A DNA stretch of 64,000 nt, taken from the NCBI RefSeq assembly GCF_000498575.2, contig NZ_AWSQ01000001.1, positions 1,283,914 through 1,347,913 of the forward strand, in the 5' to 3' direction. Shown here piece by piece: positions 55,555 to 64,000 of this stretch. Below the pieces are notes generated by a model. That model was given only the letters and a program-made list of their open reading frames with translations, was not told the origin of the DNA and searched no databases. The DNA comes from Pseudomonas taeanensis MS-3. GTDB lineage: Bacteria > Pseudomonadota > Gammaproteobacteria > Pseudomonadales > Pseudomonadaceae. The translations under genes and the position numbers were made by a program. Positions within the stretch are counted from its first letter, which is position 1. Each line of letters opens with the position of its first letter.

Positions 55555-57434
55555 GTGACAGTGCGCGCATTCAGTTACTCAGTCCGCGGCTGGCCAACCA
55601 GATCGCCGCCGGTGAGGTGGTCGAACGCCCGGCGTCGGTGATCAAGGAGTTGCTGGAAAACAGTCTGGATTCCGGCGCCAAACGTATCGAGGTGGATGTC
55701 GAGCAAGGCGGCGTCAAGCTACTGCGCGTGCGTGACGACGGCAGTGGCATTCCGGCCGACGATCTGCCGCTGGCTCTGGCGCGACATGCCACCAGCAAAA
55801 TCCGTGAGCTGGAAGACCTCGAGCAGGTACTGAGCCTGGGCTTTCGCGGCGAAGCCTTGGCGTCGATCAGCTCGGTTGCCCGGCTGACCATGACCTCGCG
55901 TACCGCCGACGCCGAACAGGCCTGGCAAGTGGAGACTGAAGGGCGCGACATGCAGCCGCGGGTACAGCCCGCTGCCCATCCGGTTGGCACCTCGGTCGAG
56001 GTGCGTGACCTGTTCTTCAATACCCCGGCACGGCGCAAGTTTCTCAAGAGCGAAAAAACCGAATTCGATCACCTGCAGGAAGTCATCAAGCGCCTGGCCT
56101 TGGCGCGTTTCGATGTGGCCTTTCATCTGCGCCATAACGGCAAGACCGTGCTGGGGCTGCACGAAGCAAACGATGAGATCAGTCGCGGGCGTCGCGTCGC
56201 CTCGGTGTGTAGCGCGGGCTTTCTGGAGCAGGCACTGCCTATCGAGATCGAACGTAACGGCTTGCGCTTGTGGGGTTGGGTCGGCTTGCCGACCTTCTCT
56301 CGCAGTCAGGCGGACCTGCAGTATTTCTACGTGAATGGACGCATGGTGCGCGACAAGCTGGTCGCACATGCCGTGCGTCAGGCCTATCGCGATGTGCTGT
56401 TCAATGGTCGGCATCCGACCTTCGTGCTGTTTCTCGATATCGATCCGTCGGTGGTCGACGTCAACGTGCACCCGACCAAGCACGAAGTGCGTTTCCGCGA
56501 CGGGCGGATGGTGCACGATTTTCTCTATGGCACCTTGCACCGCGCGCTGGGTGATGTGCGCCCGGAAGACCAGTTGGCGGCTCCTGCGGCGGCTACCGAG
56601 ATGGTTCGGGCGACTGGCCCTGCTGCCGGGGAGTTCGGCCCGCAAGGCGAAATCGGCCTGGCCGCCAGTGTGCTGGAGCGCACACCGCCTGAGTCGGTCT
56701 GGCGCTCGGCCGGTGCCGGCTATCAGGCGCCCCGGCCCGGTGCGGCGTTGCCGACAGCCGAGGCTCAGGGGGCGTACCGTGAGTTTTTCTCGCCGCTGAC
56801 CTCTTCGCCTGGGGCGGTTCCTGCGAGCTTGCCTGAGGCGCAGGGCGATATACCGCCGCTGGGCTATGCCATTGCCCAGCTGAAAGGCGTGTACATCCTC
56901 GCCGAGAATGTTCAGGGCTTGGTCGTGGTCGACATGCATGCGGCCCATGAGCGGATCACCTATGAGCGCCTGAAAGTCGCCATGGCCAGTGAGGGGCTGC
57001 GGGGCCAGCCGCTGTTGGTGCCCGAATCCGTTGCGGTTAGTCAGCGCGAAGCGGACTGCGCCGAAGAGCATGGCTGCTGGTTTCAGAAGCTCGGCTTCGA
57101 GTTGCAGCGGCTGGGACCGGAAAGTCTGGCGATTCGGCAGATTCCAGCATTGCTCAAGCAAGCCGAAGCGACCCAGTTGGTGCGCGACGTGCTGGCAGAT
57201 TTGCTTGAGTACGGCACCAGTGATCGCATTCAGGCGCACCTCAACGAATTGCTCGGCACCATGGCCTGTCACGGCGCGATACGCGCCAATCGGCGTTTGG
57301 CGCTGCCGGAAATGAATGCCTTGCTGCGGGATATGGAGAGCACCGAGCGCAGTGGTCAGTGCAATCATGGTCGTCCGACCTGGACGCAGATGGGCATGGA
57401 CGACCTTGATAAGCTGTTCCTGCGTGGCCGTTAA
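55551..57434 (+). CDS. mutL: DNA mismatch repair protein
   Basis: A 627-residue mismatch-repair ATPase. N-terminal GHKL motifs: [31 protein letters not shown]. The C-terminal half has [12 protein letters not shown] from D461, matching the DMHA(x)2E(x)4E latent endonuclease motif found in species lacking MutH. Start overlaps the amiB stop as ATGA. Confidence 0.97.
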   Translation: MSDSARIQLLSPRLANQIAAGEVVERPASVIKELLENSLDSGAKRIEVDVEQGGVKLLRVRDDGSGIPADDLPLALARHATSKIRELEDLEQVLSLGFRGEALASISSVARLTMTSRTADAEQAWQVETEGRDMQPRVQPAAHPVGTSVEVRDLFFNTPARRKFLKSEKTEFDHLQEVIKRLALARFDVAFHLRHNGKTVLGLHEANDEISRGRRVASVCSAGFLEQALPIEIERNGLRLWGWVGLPTFSRSQADLQYFYVNGRMVRDKLVAHAVRQAYRDVLFNGRHPTFVLFLDIDPSVVDVNVHPTKHEVRFRDGRMVHDFLYGTLHRALGDVRPEDQLAAPAAATEMVRATGPAAGEFGPQGEIGLAASVLERTPPESVWRSAGAGYQAPRPGAALPTAEAQGAYREFFSPLTSSPGAVPASLPEAQGDIPPLGYAIAQLKGVYILAENVQGLVVVDMHAAHERITYERLKVAMASEGLRGQPLLVPESVAVSQREADCAEEHGCWFQKLGFELQRLGPESLAIRQIPALLKQAEATQLVRDVLADLLEYGTSDRIQAHLNELLGTMACHGAIRANRRLALPEMNALLRDMESTERSGQCNHGRPTWTQMGMDDLDKLFLRGR

Positions 57435-57481
57435 GGGGGCGGGGCGGGCCCGCATTAGCGCCGTTCAGCGAGTCCTCGAGC

Positions 57482-58456
57482 ATGGCTGAGCGCTTGCCTC
57501 CGGCGATTTTCCTCATGGGGCCTACCGCTGCCGGTAAGACCGACCTGGCCCTGGAGTTGGCGCGGGTGCTGCCGTGCGAGCTGATCAGCGTCGACTCGGC
57601 GTTGGTCTATCGCGGCATGGACATCGGCACAGCCAAGCCCGATAAGGCGGTGCTGGCGGAGTTTCCCCATCGTTTGATCGATATTCGTGACCCGTCTGAA
57701 GGCTACTCGGTCGCCGAGTTTCGGGTCGATGCGCTGGCGGCGATGGCGGAGATCACCGCCCGGGGGCGTATTCCGCTGCTGGTCGGCGGCACCATGTTGT
57801 ATTACAAGACATTGCTTGATGGTCTGGCCGATATGCCCAGTGCCGACCCGCAAGTACGCGCAGAGCTGGAGGCGCGTGCCCTGGCTGAGGGCTGGGATGC
57901 CCTGCATCGCGAGTTGCAGGCGGTCGATCCTGAGTCGGCGGCGCGAATTCATCCCAACGACCCGCAGCGCCTGACCCGTGCTCTTGAAGTGTATCGGCTC
58001 AGCGGCGTGAGCATGACCGCTCACCGCCAGCGCCAGGCGGCGCAAAAGTCTATTGGCGCGAGCCCGGGAGCAGGTCAGCTCCCCTATACTGTCGCGCACT
58101 TGGCCATCGCTCCGGCGCAGCGCCAGGTGTTGCATGCACGAATTGCGCAAAGATTTCAGCTGATGCTGGAACAGGGCTTTGTCGACGAGGTCGAACGGCT
58201 GCGTCAGAGAAGTGACTTGCACGCGGGGCTGCCGTCTATACGGGCGGTGGGTTATCGCCAGGTCTGGGAATACTTGGAAGGAAATCTGAGTGAGGCGCAG
58301 ATGCAGGAGCGTGGGATCATTGCCACGCGCCAGCTGGCCAAGCGACAGTTCACCTGGTTGCGCAGTTGGGCCGACTTGCATTGGTTGGATAGCCTGGCCT
58401 GTGACAATCTGCCGCGCGCCTTGAAATACTTGGCGTCGGTCTCCATATTGACCTGA
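57482..58456 (+). CDS. miaA: tRNA dimethylallyltransferase
   Basis: A 324-residue enzyme adding the isopentenyl group to A37 of tRNAs reading UNN codons. P-loop GPTAAGKT at 13-20, followed by [19 protein letters not shown] and the DTSR-like DIRDPSE. Length is typical. hfq follows 101 bases later. Confidence 0.97.
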   Translation: MAERLPPAIFLMGPTAAGKTDLALELARVLPCELISVDSALVYRGMDIGTAKPDKAVLAEFPHRLIDIRDPSEGYSVAEFRVDALAAMAEITARGRIPLLVGGTMLYYKTLLDGLADMPSADPQVRAELEARALAEGWDALHRELQAVDPESAARIHPNDPQRLTRALEVYRLSGVSMTAHRQRQAAQKSIGASPGAGQLPYTVAHLAIAPAQRQVLHARIAQRFQLMLEQGFVDEVERLRQRSDLHAGLPSIRAVGYRQVWEYLEGNLSEAQMQERGIIATRQLAKRQFTWLRSWADLHWLDSLACDNLPRALKYLASVSILT

Positions 58457-58521
58457 GACCTTGCCGTTGGCCGTCTATCCTTGGGGGTAAGACGACTTAA
58501 AGCCGTTTGTTGGTTTACTAA

Positions 58522-58815
<294 letters not shown>

Positions 58816-58829
58816 TTTAGGAGGCTGCA

Positions 58830-60131
58830 TTGTTCTTCGAGCGTCATGAAGGTGGGGAGCGGGCCATTCTGGTTCATCTGGACGGCCAAGACTCCGAGGC
58901 GCGCGAAGACCCGCAAGAATTTCAGGAGCTGGCCCTCTCGGCCGGCGCCGATGCGGTGGCCTTTCTCAGTGTGCCGAGCAATCGCCTAACGGCGAAGTAC
59001 CTGATCGGCAGTGGCAAGGTCGAAGAGTTACGAGACCAGGTCAAGCTTCTTGAAGCTGATCTGGTCATCTTCAATTACGTCCTCACGCCGAGTCAGGAGC
59101 GCAACCTCGAGCGCGTATTCGAGTGTCGAGTGCTGGACCGTACCGGCCTGATTCTCGATATCTTCGCCCAGCGCGCGCGTACTCACGAAGGTAAGTTGCA
59201 GGTCGAACTGGCTCAGTTGGATCATATGAGCACTCGGCTGGTGCGCGGTTGGACCCACCTGGAGCGGCAGAAGGGTGGTATAGGCTTGCGCGGTCCGGGT
59301 GAAACCCAGCTGGAAACTGACCGTCGTCTTTTGCGTGTGCGCATCCGCCAGATCAAGCAGAAACTGGAAAAGGTGCGTAGCCAGCGCGAGCAGGCGCGCC
59401 GTGGGCGCAAGCGCGCGGACATCCCTTCGGTCTCTCTGGTCGGTTATACCAACGCCGGCAAGTCAACCCTGTTCAATGCACTGACTCGCTCGGAGGTCTA
59501 TGCTGCCGACCAGCTGTTCGCCACGCTCGACCCGACCCTGCGTCGGTTGGAACTGGATGATCTGGGGCCGGTGGTGTTGGCCGATACTGTGGGGTTTATT
59601 CGGCATTTGCCGCATAAGTTGGTCGAGGCTTTTCGCGCGACGCTTGAAGAATCGAGCAACTCGGACCTGCTGCTGCATGTGATCGATGCCCATGAGCCTG
59701 AGCGTATGGCGCAGATCGAGCAGGTGATGGCAGTGCTGGGTGAAATCGGTGCCGATGAGTTGCCGGTGCTTGAGGTGTATAACAAGCTGGACTTGCTCGA
59801 AGGCGTCGAGCCGCAAATTCAGCGGAATGCCGAGGGCAAGCCGCAGCGGGTGTGGCTGTCAGCACGGGATGGGCGGGGTTTGCCATTGCTGGAGCAGGCG
59901 ATTGCCGAGTTGTTGGGGCATGACTTGTTTGTCGGCACGTTACACTTGCCGCAGCAGTTGGCGCGGTTGCGTGCGCAGTTTTTCGCGTTGGGTGTAGTGC
60001 AGAGCGAGGGGCATGCCGAAGATGGCAGCAGCCTGCTGGCGGTGCGCTTGCCTCGCGTGGAGTTGAATCGGCTGGTCAGTCGGGAAGGGCTGAAGCCGCT
60101 GGAATTTATCGAGCAACACACTTTGCAATAA
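58830..60131 (+). CDS. hflX: Ribosome-splitting GTPase HflX
   Basis: A 433-residue GTPase that splits stalled ribosomes. The HflX N-domain (about 1-150) with a glycine-rich SGKVEELR loop precedes the G domain; G1 is GYTNAGKST (205-213). The start is TTG (FFERHEGGER), supported by AGGAGG 5 bases upstream, 14 bases after hfq. Confidence 0.95.
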   Translation: MFFERHEGGERAILVHLDGQDSEAREDPQEFQELALSAGADAVAFLSVPSNRLTAKYLIGSGKVEELRDQVKLLEADLVIFNYVLTPSQERNLERVFECRVLDRTGLILDIFAQRARTHEGKLQVELAQLDHMSTRLVRGWTHLERQKGGIGLRGPGETQLETDRRLLRVRIRQIKQKLEKVRSQREQARRGRKRADIPSVSLVGYTNAGKSTLFNALTRSEVYAADQLFATLDPTLRRLELDDLGPVVLADTVGFIRHLPHKLVEAFRATLEESSNSDLLLHVIDAHEPERMAQIEQVMAVLGEIGADELPVLEVYNKLDLLEGVEPQIQRNAEGKPQRVWLSARDGRGLPLLEQAIAELLGHDLFVGTLHLPQQLARLRAQFFALGVVQSEGHAEDGSSLLAVRLPRVELNRLVSREGLKPLEFIEQHTLQ

Positions 60132-60228
60132 AGCCTGTTGCAGTGGTTTCGCCGCTGACGGTGGGCATTCGGTAGCATTAGCGGGCGCGCCGTGGGTGCG
60201 TCTTTGCTTTATCAGTATGGAGAGCGCT

Positions 60229-61383
60229 ATGGCTTGGAATGAGCCGGGTGGCAACTCGAACAATCAGGATCCTTGGGGTGGGCGCCGTGGCGGCGATCGC
60301 AAGGGGCCGCCGGATCTCGACGAGGCCTTCCGCAAGCTGCAGGAAAGCCTGAATGGGCTGTTCGGTGGCAGTAAGAAACGTGGCAGTGACGATGGCGCTG
60401 GCAAGGGTGGTGGCTTCGGCTTGCTATTCGTTGGCTTGGGCTTGTTGGCCGCCATATGGCTGTACAGTGCGATCTATGTGGTCGATGAGCAGGAGCAGGC
60501 GGTGGTGCTGCGTTTCGGTAAGTATTACGAAACCGTTGGGCCGGGCCTGAATATCTACTTCCCGCCGATCGATCGTAAATTCCAGGAGAACGTCACTCGT
60601 GAGCGTGCTTACAGCAAGCAAGGGCAGATGCTCACCGAGGACGAGAACATCATCGAAGTGCCACTGACCGTGCAGTACAAGATCAGTAACTTGCAGGACT
60701 TCGTGCTCAACGTCGATCAGCCGGAGATGAGTCTGCAGCATGCGACCGACAGTGCCGTGCGCCATGTGGTGGGTTCCACCGAGATGGATCAGGTGTTGAC
60801 CGAGGGTCGTGAGCTGATGGCCAGTGAGGTCAAGGAGCGCTTGCAGCGTTTCCTCGATACCTACCGCACCGGCATTGCCGTGACTCAGGTGAACTTGCAA
60901 AGTGCGGCTGCACCGCGCGAAGTGCAAGAGGCCTTCGATGACGTGATTCGTGCGCGAGAAGACGAGCAGCGTGAGAAGAACCAGGCCGAAACCTATGCCA
61001 ATGGTGTGGTGCCTGAGGCGCGTGGCCAAGCTCAGCGTTTGCTCGAGGATGCCAGTGGTTATCGCGATGAAGTGGTCTCGCGTGCTCAGGGTGAGGCGGA
61101 TCGTTTCACTGCGCTGGTAGCTGAGTACCGCAAGGCGCCGGAAGTGACGCGTGAGCGTCTGTATCTGGACACCATGCAGGAGCTAATGAGCAATACCAGC
61201 AAGGTGTTGGTGACCGGTGAGAAGGGGCAGAACAACTTGCTCTATCTGCCGCTGGATAAAATGATCGATGGCCGCAGCAGCACTGCCTCTGGTGCAGTCT
61301 CTGGTGCTGGTGCTAGCGATCTGGGCGCGCGGGTGAGCAGTGATCCGCGACAGTCCGGGCTACGTTCGAGGGAGAGCCGCTGA
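60229..61383 (+). CDS. hflK: FtsH protease activity modulator subunit HflK
   Basis: A 384-residue inner-membrane prohibitin-family protein. Gly/Arg-rich N-terminus, one TM (about 63-85), band-7 domain (about 88-260) and a C-terminal helical tail. With HflC it encloses FtsH and limits its proteolysis. Start MAWNEPGGNS with GGAGAG ahead. One-base overlap with hflC. Confidence 0.96.
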   Translation: MAWNEPGGNSNNQDPWGGRRGGDRKGPPDLDEAFRKLQESLNGLFGGSKKRGSDDGAGKGGGFGLLFVGLGLLAAIWLYSAIYVVDEQEQAVVLRFGKYYETVGPGLNIYFPPIDRKFQENVTRERAYSKQGQMLTEDENIIEVPLTVQYKISNLQDFVLNVDQPEMSLQHATDSAVRHVVGSTEMDQVLTEGRELMASEVKERLQRFLDTYRTGIAVTQVNLQSAAAPREVQEAFDDVIRAREDEQREKNQAETYANGVVPEARGQAQRLLEDASGYRDEVVSRAQGEADRFTALVAEYRKAPEVTRERLYLDTMQELMSNTSKVLVTGEKGQNNLLYLPLDKMIDGRSSTASGAVSGAGASDLGARVSSDPRQSGLRSRESR

Positions 61384-62252
61384 TGAGCAATAAATCGCTG
61401 ATCGCCCTGATAGTTGGCGTGGTGCTGGCGCTGGTCGCCTGGAACAGCTTCTATATCGTGGCGCAAACCGAGCGCGCGGTGCTATTGCAGTTCGGCCGTA
61501 TCGTTGAGCCTGATGTGCAGCCGGGCCTGCATGTGAAAATCCCGTACGTTAACCAGGTGCGCAAGTTCGATGGACGCCTGCTGACGCTCGATGCGTCCAG
61601 TTCGCGCTTCCTGACCTTGGAGAAGAAGGCGCTGATGGTCGACGCATTCGCCAAGTGGCGAGTGAAGGATGCCGAGAGCTATTACACGGCGACCTCCGGG
61701 ATCAAACAGATTGCCGACGAGCGCCTGTCGCGTCGTCTGGAAGCCTCGCTGCGCGACCAGTTCGGTAAGCGTACGCTGCATGAGTCGGTGTCTGGTGAGC
61801 GCGACGCCTTGATGGCAGATGTGACTGCTTCGCTGAACCGTGCTGCCCAGCGGGAGCTGGGTATCGAGGTGATGGATGTGCGGGTCAAGGGTATCGACCT
61901 GCCGAAAGAAGTGAACCGCAGTGTCTTCGATCGCATGGGTTCTGAGCGTGAGCGTGAGGCGCGTGAGCATCGGGCCAAGGGCAGGGAATTGGCCGAGGGG
62001 ATTCGTGCCGATGCGGATCGTCAGCGGCGCGTGTTGTTGGCAGAAGCTTACCGTCAGGCTGAAGAGCTGCGCGGTGAGGGCGATGCTCAGGCCGCGGCAA
62101 TTTATGCCGGGGCTTATGGTCAGGATCAAGAGTTTTACTCTTTCTACCGCAGCTTGAAGGCTTATCGTGAAAGCTTCGCGGACAAGAGTGATGTGCTGGT
62201 ACTCGACCCCAACAGCGACTTCTTCCGTTATCTGGAAAAGTCCAAGCCCTGA
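61383..62252 (+). CDS. hflC: FtsH protease activity modulator subunit HflC
   Basis: A 289-residue partner of HflK: N-terminal TM (about 7-25), band-7 domain and a charged coiled-coil tail (RMGSEREREAREHRAKGREL). The ATG overlaps the hflK stop (TGATG), so the subunits are coupled. Last gene of the nnrE-hflC run. Confidence 0.97.
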   Translation: MSNKSLIALIVGVVLALVAWNSFYIVAQTERAVLLQFGRIVEPDVQPGLHVKIPYVNQVRKFDGRLLTLDASSSRFLTLEKKALMVDAFAKWRVKDAESYYTATSGIKQIADERLSRRLEASLRDQFGKRTLHESVSGERDALMADVTASLNRAAQRELGIEVMDVRVKGIDLPKEVNRSVFDRMGSEREREAREHRAKGRELAEGIRADADRQRRVLLAEAYRQAEELRGEGDAQAAAIYAGAYGQDQEFYSFYRSLKAYRESFADKSDVLVLDPNSDFFRYLEKSKP

Positions 62253-62258
62253 GTCGAG

Positions 62259-62287
62259 CCCCGGCGGGCGCTAGCCGTCCGCCGGGG
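62259..62287 (+). terminator. GC-rich hairpin after hflC
   Basis: CCCCGGCGG and CCGCCGGGG form a 9-bp stem 7 bases after the hflC stop; no T-run follows. It may add to the terminator further downstream. Confidence 0.5.
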
Positions 62288-62319
62288 TGACCGTCGCAGA
62301 AAACGTGGTATGATGCGGC

Positions 62320-62343
62320 AGCCGGGATAATCCCGGCTTTTTT
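62320..62343 (+). terminator. Rho-independent terminator before the DUF2065 gene
   Basis: AGCCGGGA and TCCCGGCT with a TAA loop, followed by six T. Ends hflC transcription; TATGAT (62309-62314), with GTGACC 16 bases upstream, sits just ahead of it. Confidence 0.88.
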
Positions 62344-62358
62344 GCGTCTGTGGGAATC

Positions 62359-62544
62359 ATGTGGCAGGAACTGAGCATTGCGATTTGTTTAGTGTTAGTG
62401 CTGGAAGGCATCCTGCCCTTTCTCTACCCACGCCGTTGGCGTGGGGTGATCGAACAGCTGGTACGGCTGTCGGATCGACAGCTACGTCTGATGGGGCTGG
62501 CCAGCATGCTGCTGGGTACGGCTCTCCTTTATCTGCTTCACTGA
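62359..62544 (+). CDS. DUF2065 small membrane protein
   Basis: A 61-residue protein with two hydrophobic segments (about 4-24 and 44-61) around a basic loop ([21 protein letters not shown]). It is found between hflC and hisZ or purA in many gammaproteobacteria. Start MWQELS; a GTG three codons earlier is possible. Function unknown. Confidence 0.88.
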   Translation: MWQELSIAICLVLVLEGILPFLYPRRWRGVIEQLVRLSDRQLRLMGLASMLLGTALLYLLH

Positions 62545-62581
62545 TGGCTTGTGCCGCCCGGATCAAGAGGGGAATGGCGAA

Positions 62582-63769
62582 ATGGCAACGGTAGACCGCT
62601 GGCTACTGCCAGATGGCATCGAAGAAGTACTGCCGCCGGAAGCGGCGCGCATCGAAGTGGCGCGTCGCGAGATGCTGGATCTATTTCAGCGCTGGGGCTA
62701 TGAGTTCGTGGTGACGCCGCACATCGAATATCTGGAATCACTGCTGACTGGTGCGGGCAGGGATTTGGATCTGCGCACCTTCAAGGTGACTGATCCGCTG
62801 TCCGGCCGGCAAATGGGCTTTCGCGCAGACATCACGCCGCAGGTGGCGCGTATCGATGCGCATACCTTGCGGCGCGAAGGGCCGAGTCGGTTGTGCTATG
62901 CCGGTAGCGTATTGCACGCTCAGCCGCGCGCGCTGACCACCTCGCGCAGCCCTATCCAGCTGGGCGCTGAGTTGTATGGTGATGCCAGCCCGGCCAGCGA
63001 TGTCGAGGTCATCAGTCTGCTTGTGGACATGCTCGAGCTGGCGATAGTGCCGGACGTGCATATGGACCTTGGGCATGTTGGTATCTATCGCGGCCTGGCA
63101 CGTGAGGCTGGGTTGTCCAGTGAGGTCGAGCAGCAGTTGTTCGATGCGCTGCAGCGCAAGGCCATGGATGAGATCACGGCACTGACCGAGTCGCTGCCAG
63201 CGCCGCTGAGCAAGATGCTGCGCGCCTTGGCCGAGCTCTGTGGTGGCCGTGAAGTGCTGGATCTGGCCCAGGCCTGTCTGGTTGAGGCGCCGGATGACGT
63301 GCATGCCGCGCTGGATGATTTGCTGGCGATTGCCGATGCGCTGAGTCTGCGTTACCCGGAGTTGCCGCTGTACTTTGATCTGGGCGAGTTGCGTGGCTAT
63401 CACTACCACACGGGTGTGGTGTTCGCGGCGTTCGTGCCGAGTGTCGGCCAGTCGATTGCCCAGGGCGGTCGTTATGATGACATCGGCGCCGATTTCGGTC
63501 GCGCACGCCCGGCGACGGGGTTTTCTACTGATTTGAAAACCCTGGTCAGTCTGGGGCGGATGCAGTTGGTGGAGCCGTCGGCCGGTATCTGGGCGCCGGA
63601 CAATCATGATGTCTATCTGTGGCAGGCGGTGCAGCAACTGCGCGGCGAAGGCTCGCGGGTCGTCCAGGCATTGCCTGGGCAAGCGTTGGCTGATGCGCAT
63701 GAGGCGGGCTGTGATCGCCAGTTGTTGTTGAGCGATGGCCGTTGGCAGGTGGCGCCGCTGGCGTCCTGA
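62582..63769 (+). CDS. hisZ: ATP phosphoribosyltransferase regulatory subunit
   Basis: A 395-residue HisRS-like protein that lacks aminoacylation activity and is needed, with the short HisG, for the first step of histidine synthesis. Class II synthetase-like blocks are visible ([28 protein letters not shown] region, [13 protein letters not shown]). Start [10 protein letters not shown] follows a GAGGGGAATGGCG stretch. Confidence 0.95.
   Translation: MATVDRWLLPDGIEEVLPPEAARIEVARREMLDLFQRWGYEFVVTPHIEYLESLLTGAGRDLDLRTFKVTDPLSGRQMGFRADITPQVARIDAHTLRREGPSRLCYAGSVLHAQPRALTTSRSPIQLGAELYGDASPASDVEVISLLVDMLELAIVPDVHMDLGHVGIYRGLAREAGLSSEVEQQLFDALQRKAMDEITALTESLPAPLSKMLRALAELCGGREVLDLAQACLVEAPDDVHAALDDLLAIADALSLRYPELPLYFDLGELRGYHYHTGVVFAAFVPSVGQSIAQGGRYDDIGADFGRARPATGFSTDLKTLVSLGRMQLVEPSAGIWAPDNHDVYLWQAVQQLRGEGSRVVQALPGQALADAHEAGCDRQLLLSDGRWQVAPLAS

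Positions 63770-64000
<231 letters not shown>

Noticed and set aside
55719..57455. A 578-codon open frame antisense to mutL
   Set aside because: Low-complexity His/Arg/Gln-rich translation typical of antisense shadows, no start signal.

Overview
The window is a plasmid-free, chromosomal stretch of a Pseudomonas (Gammaproteobacteria). The gene order from the LPS-core kinases through waaL, msbA, hldE, waaA, thiC, cpdA, parE, parC, serB, fimX, psd, rhdA, motAB, rsgA, orn, queG, nnrE, tsaE, amiB, mutL, miaA, hfq, hflX, hflK, hflC, hisZ and purA follows, from memory, the order in P. aeruginosa PAO1 around PA5007 to PA4938. Codon use is GC-rich at third positions. No insertion sequence, phage gene, CRISPR array, tRNA or rRNA was found.

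Bases 1-14881 form the LPS core and O-antigen attachment locus. A plus-strand run encodes two LPS-core kinases (the first cut by the window edge), a carbamoyltransferase and three glycosyltransferases. Facing it is a minus-strand, translationally coupled run: waaL, an atypical kinase, three genes like fdtA, fdtC and fdtB (making a dTDP-3-acylamino-3,6-dideoxyhexose), and a hexapeptide acyltransferase. The sugar genes are less GC-rich than the surroundings and are the clearest accessory insert in the window. msbA, hldE and another hexapeptide acyltransferase follow.

Bases 15193-22384 carry an uncharacterised protein, an aldo/keto reductase, an FAD oxidoreductase, an SMR efflux pump divergent from a LysR regulator, waaA (Kdo transferase) and a TolC-family outer-membrane channel. 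Bases 22570-34046 start with a TPP riboswitch controlling thiC, then nudF, a DUF1249 gene, cpdA, a YqiA-type esterase and the parE/parC topoisomerase IV run, which has two envelope-type genes between its subunits, then a lipoprotein.

Bases 34490-49470 hold an AhpA/Smp-type membrane protein next to serB, a zinc alcohol dehydrogenase, fimX (c-di-GMP control of type IV pili), a large PilZ-like protein, psd, rhdA, an HDOD protein, motAB behind a good sigma-28 promoter, and rsgA. Bases 49628-64000 are conserved housekeeping: a membrane-anchored methyltransferase, orn, queG divergent from the long nnrE-tsaE-amiB-mutL-miaA-hfq-hflX-hflK-hflC run, then a DUF2065 gene, hisZ and the start of purA.

Most of the window is ordinary conserved chromosome. 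The points most worth a second look are the deoxyamino-sugar cassette coupled to waaL, the pair of odd LPS kinases (one with two kinase domains, one without the usual catalytic aspartate), the large PilZ-like protein beside fimX, and an unexplained coding-like frame after the ahpA-type gene.
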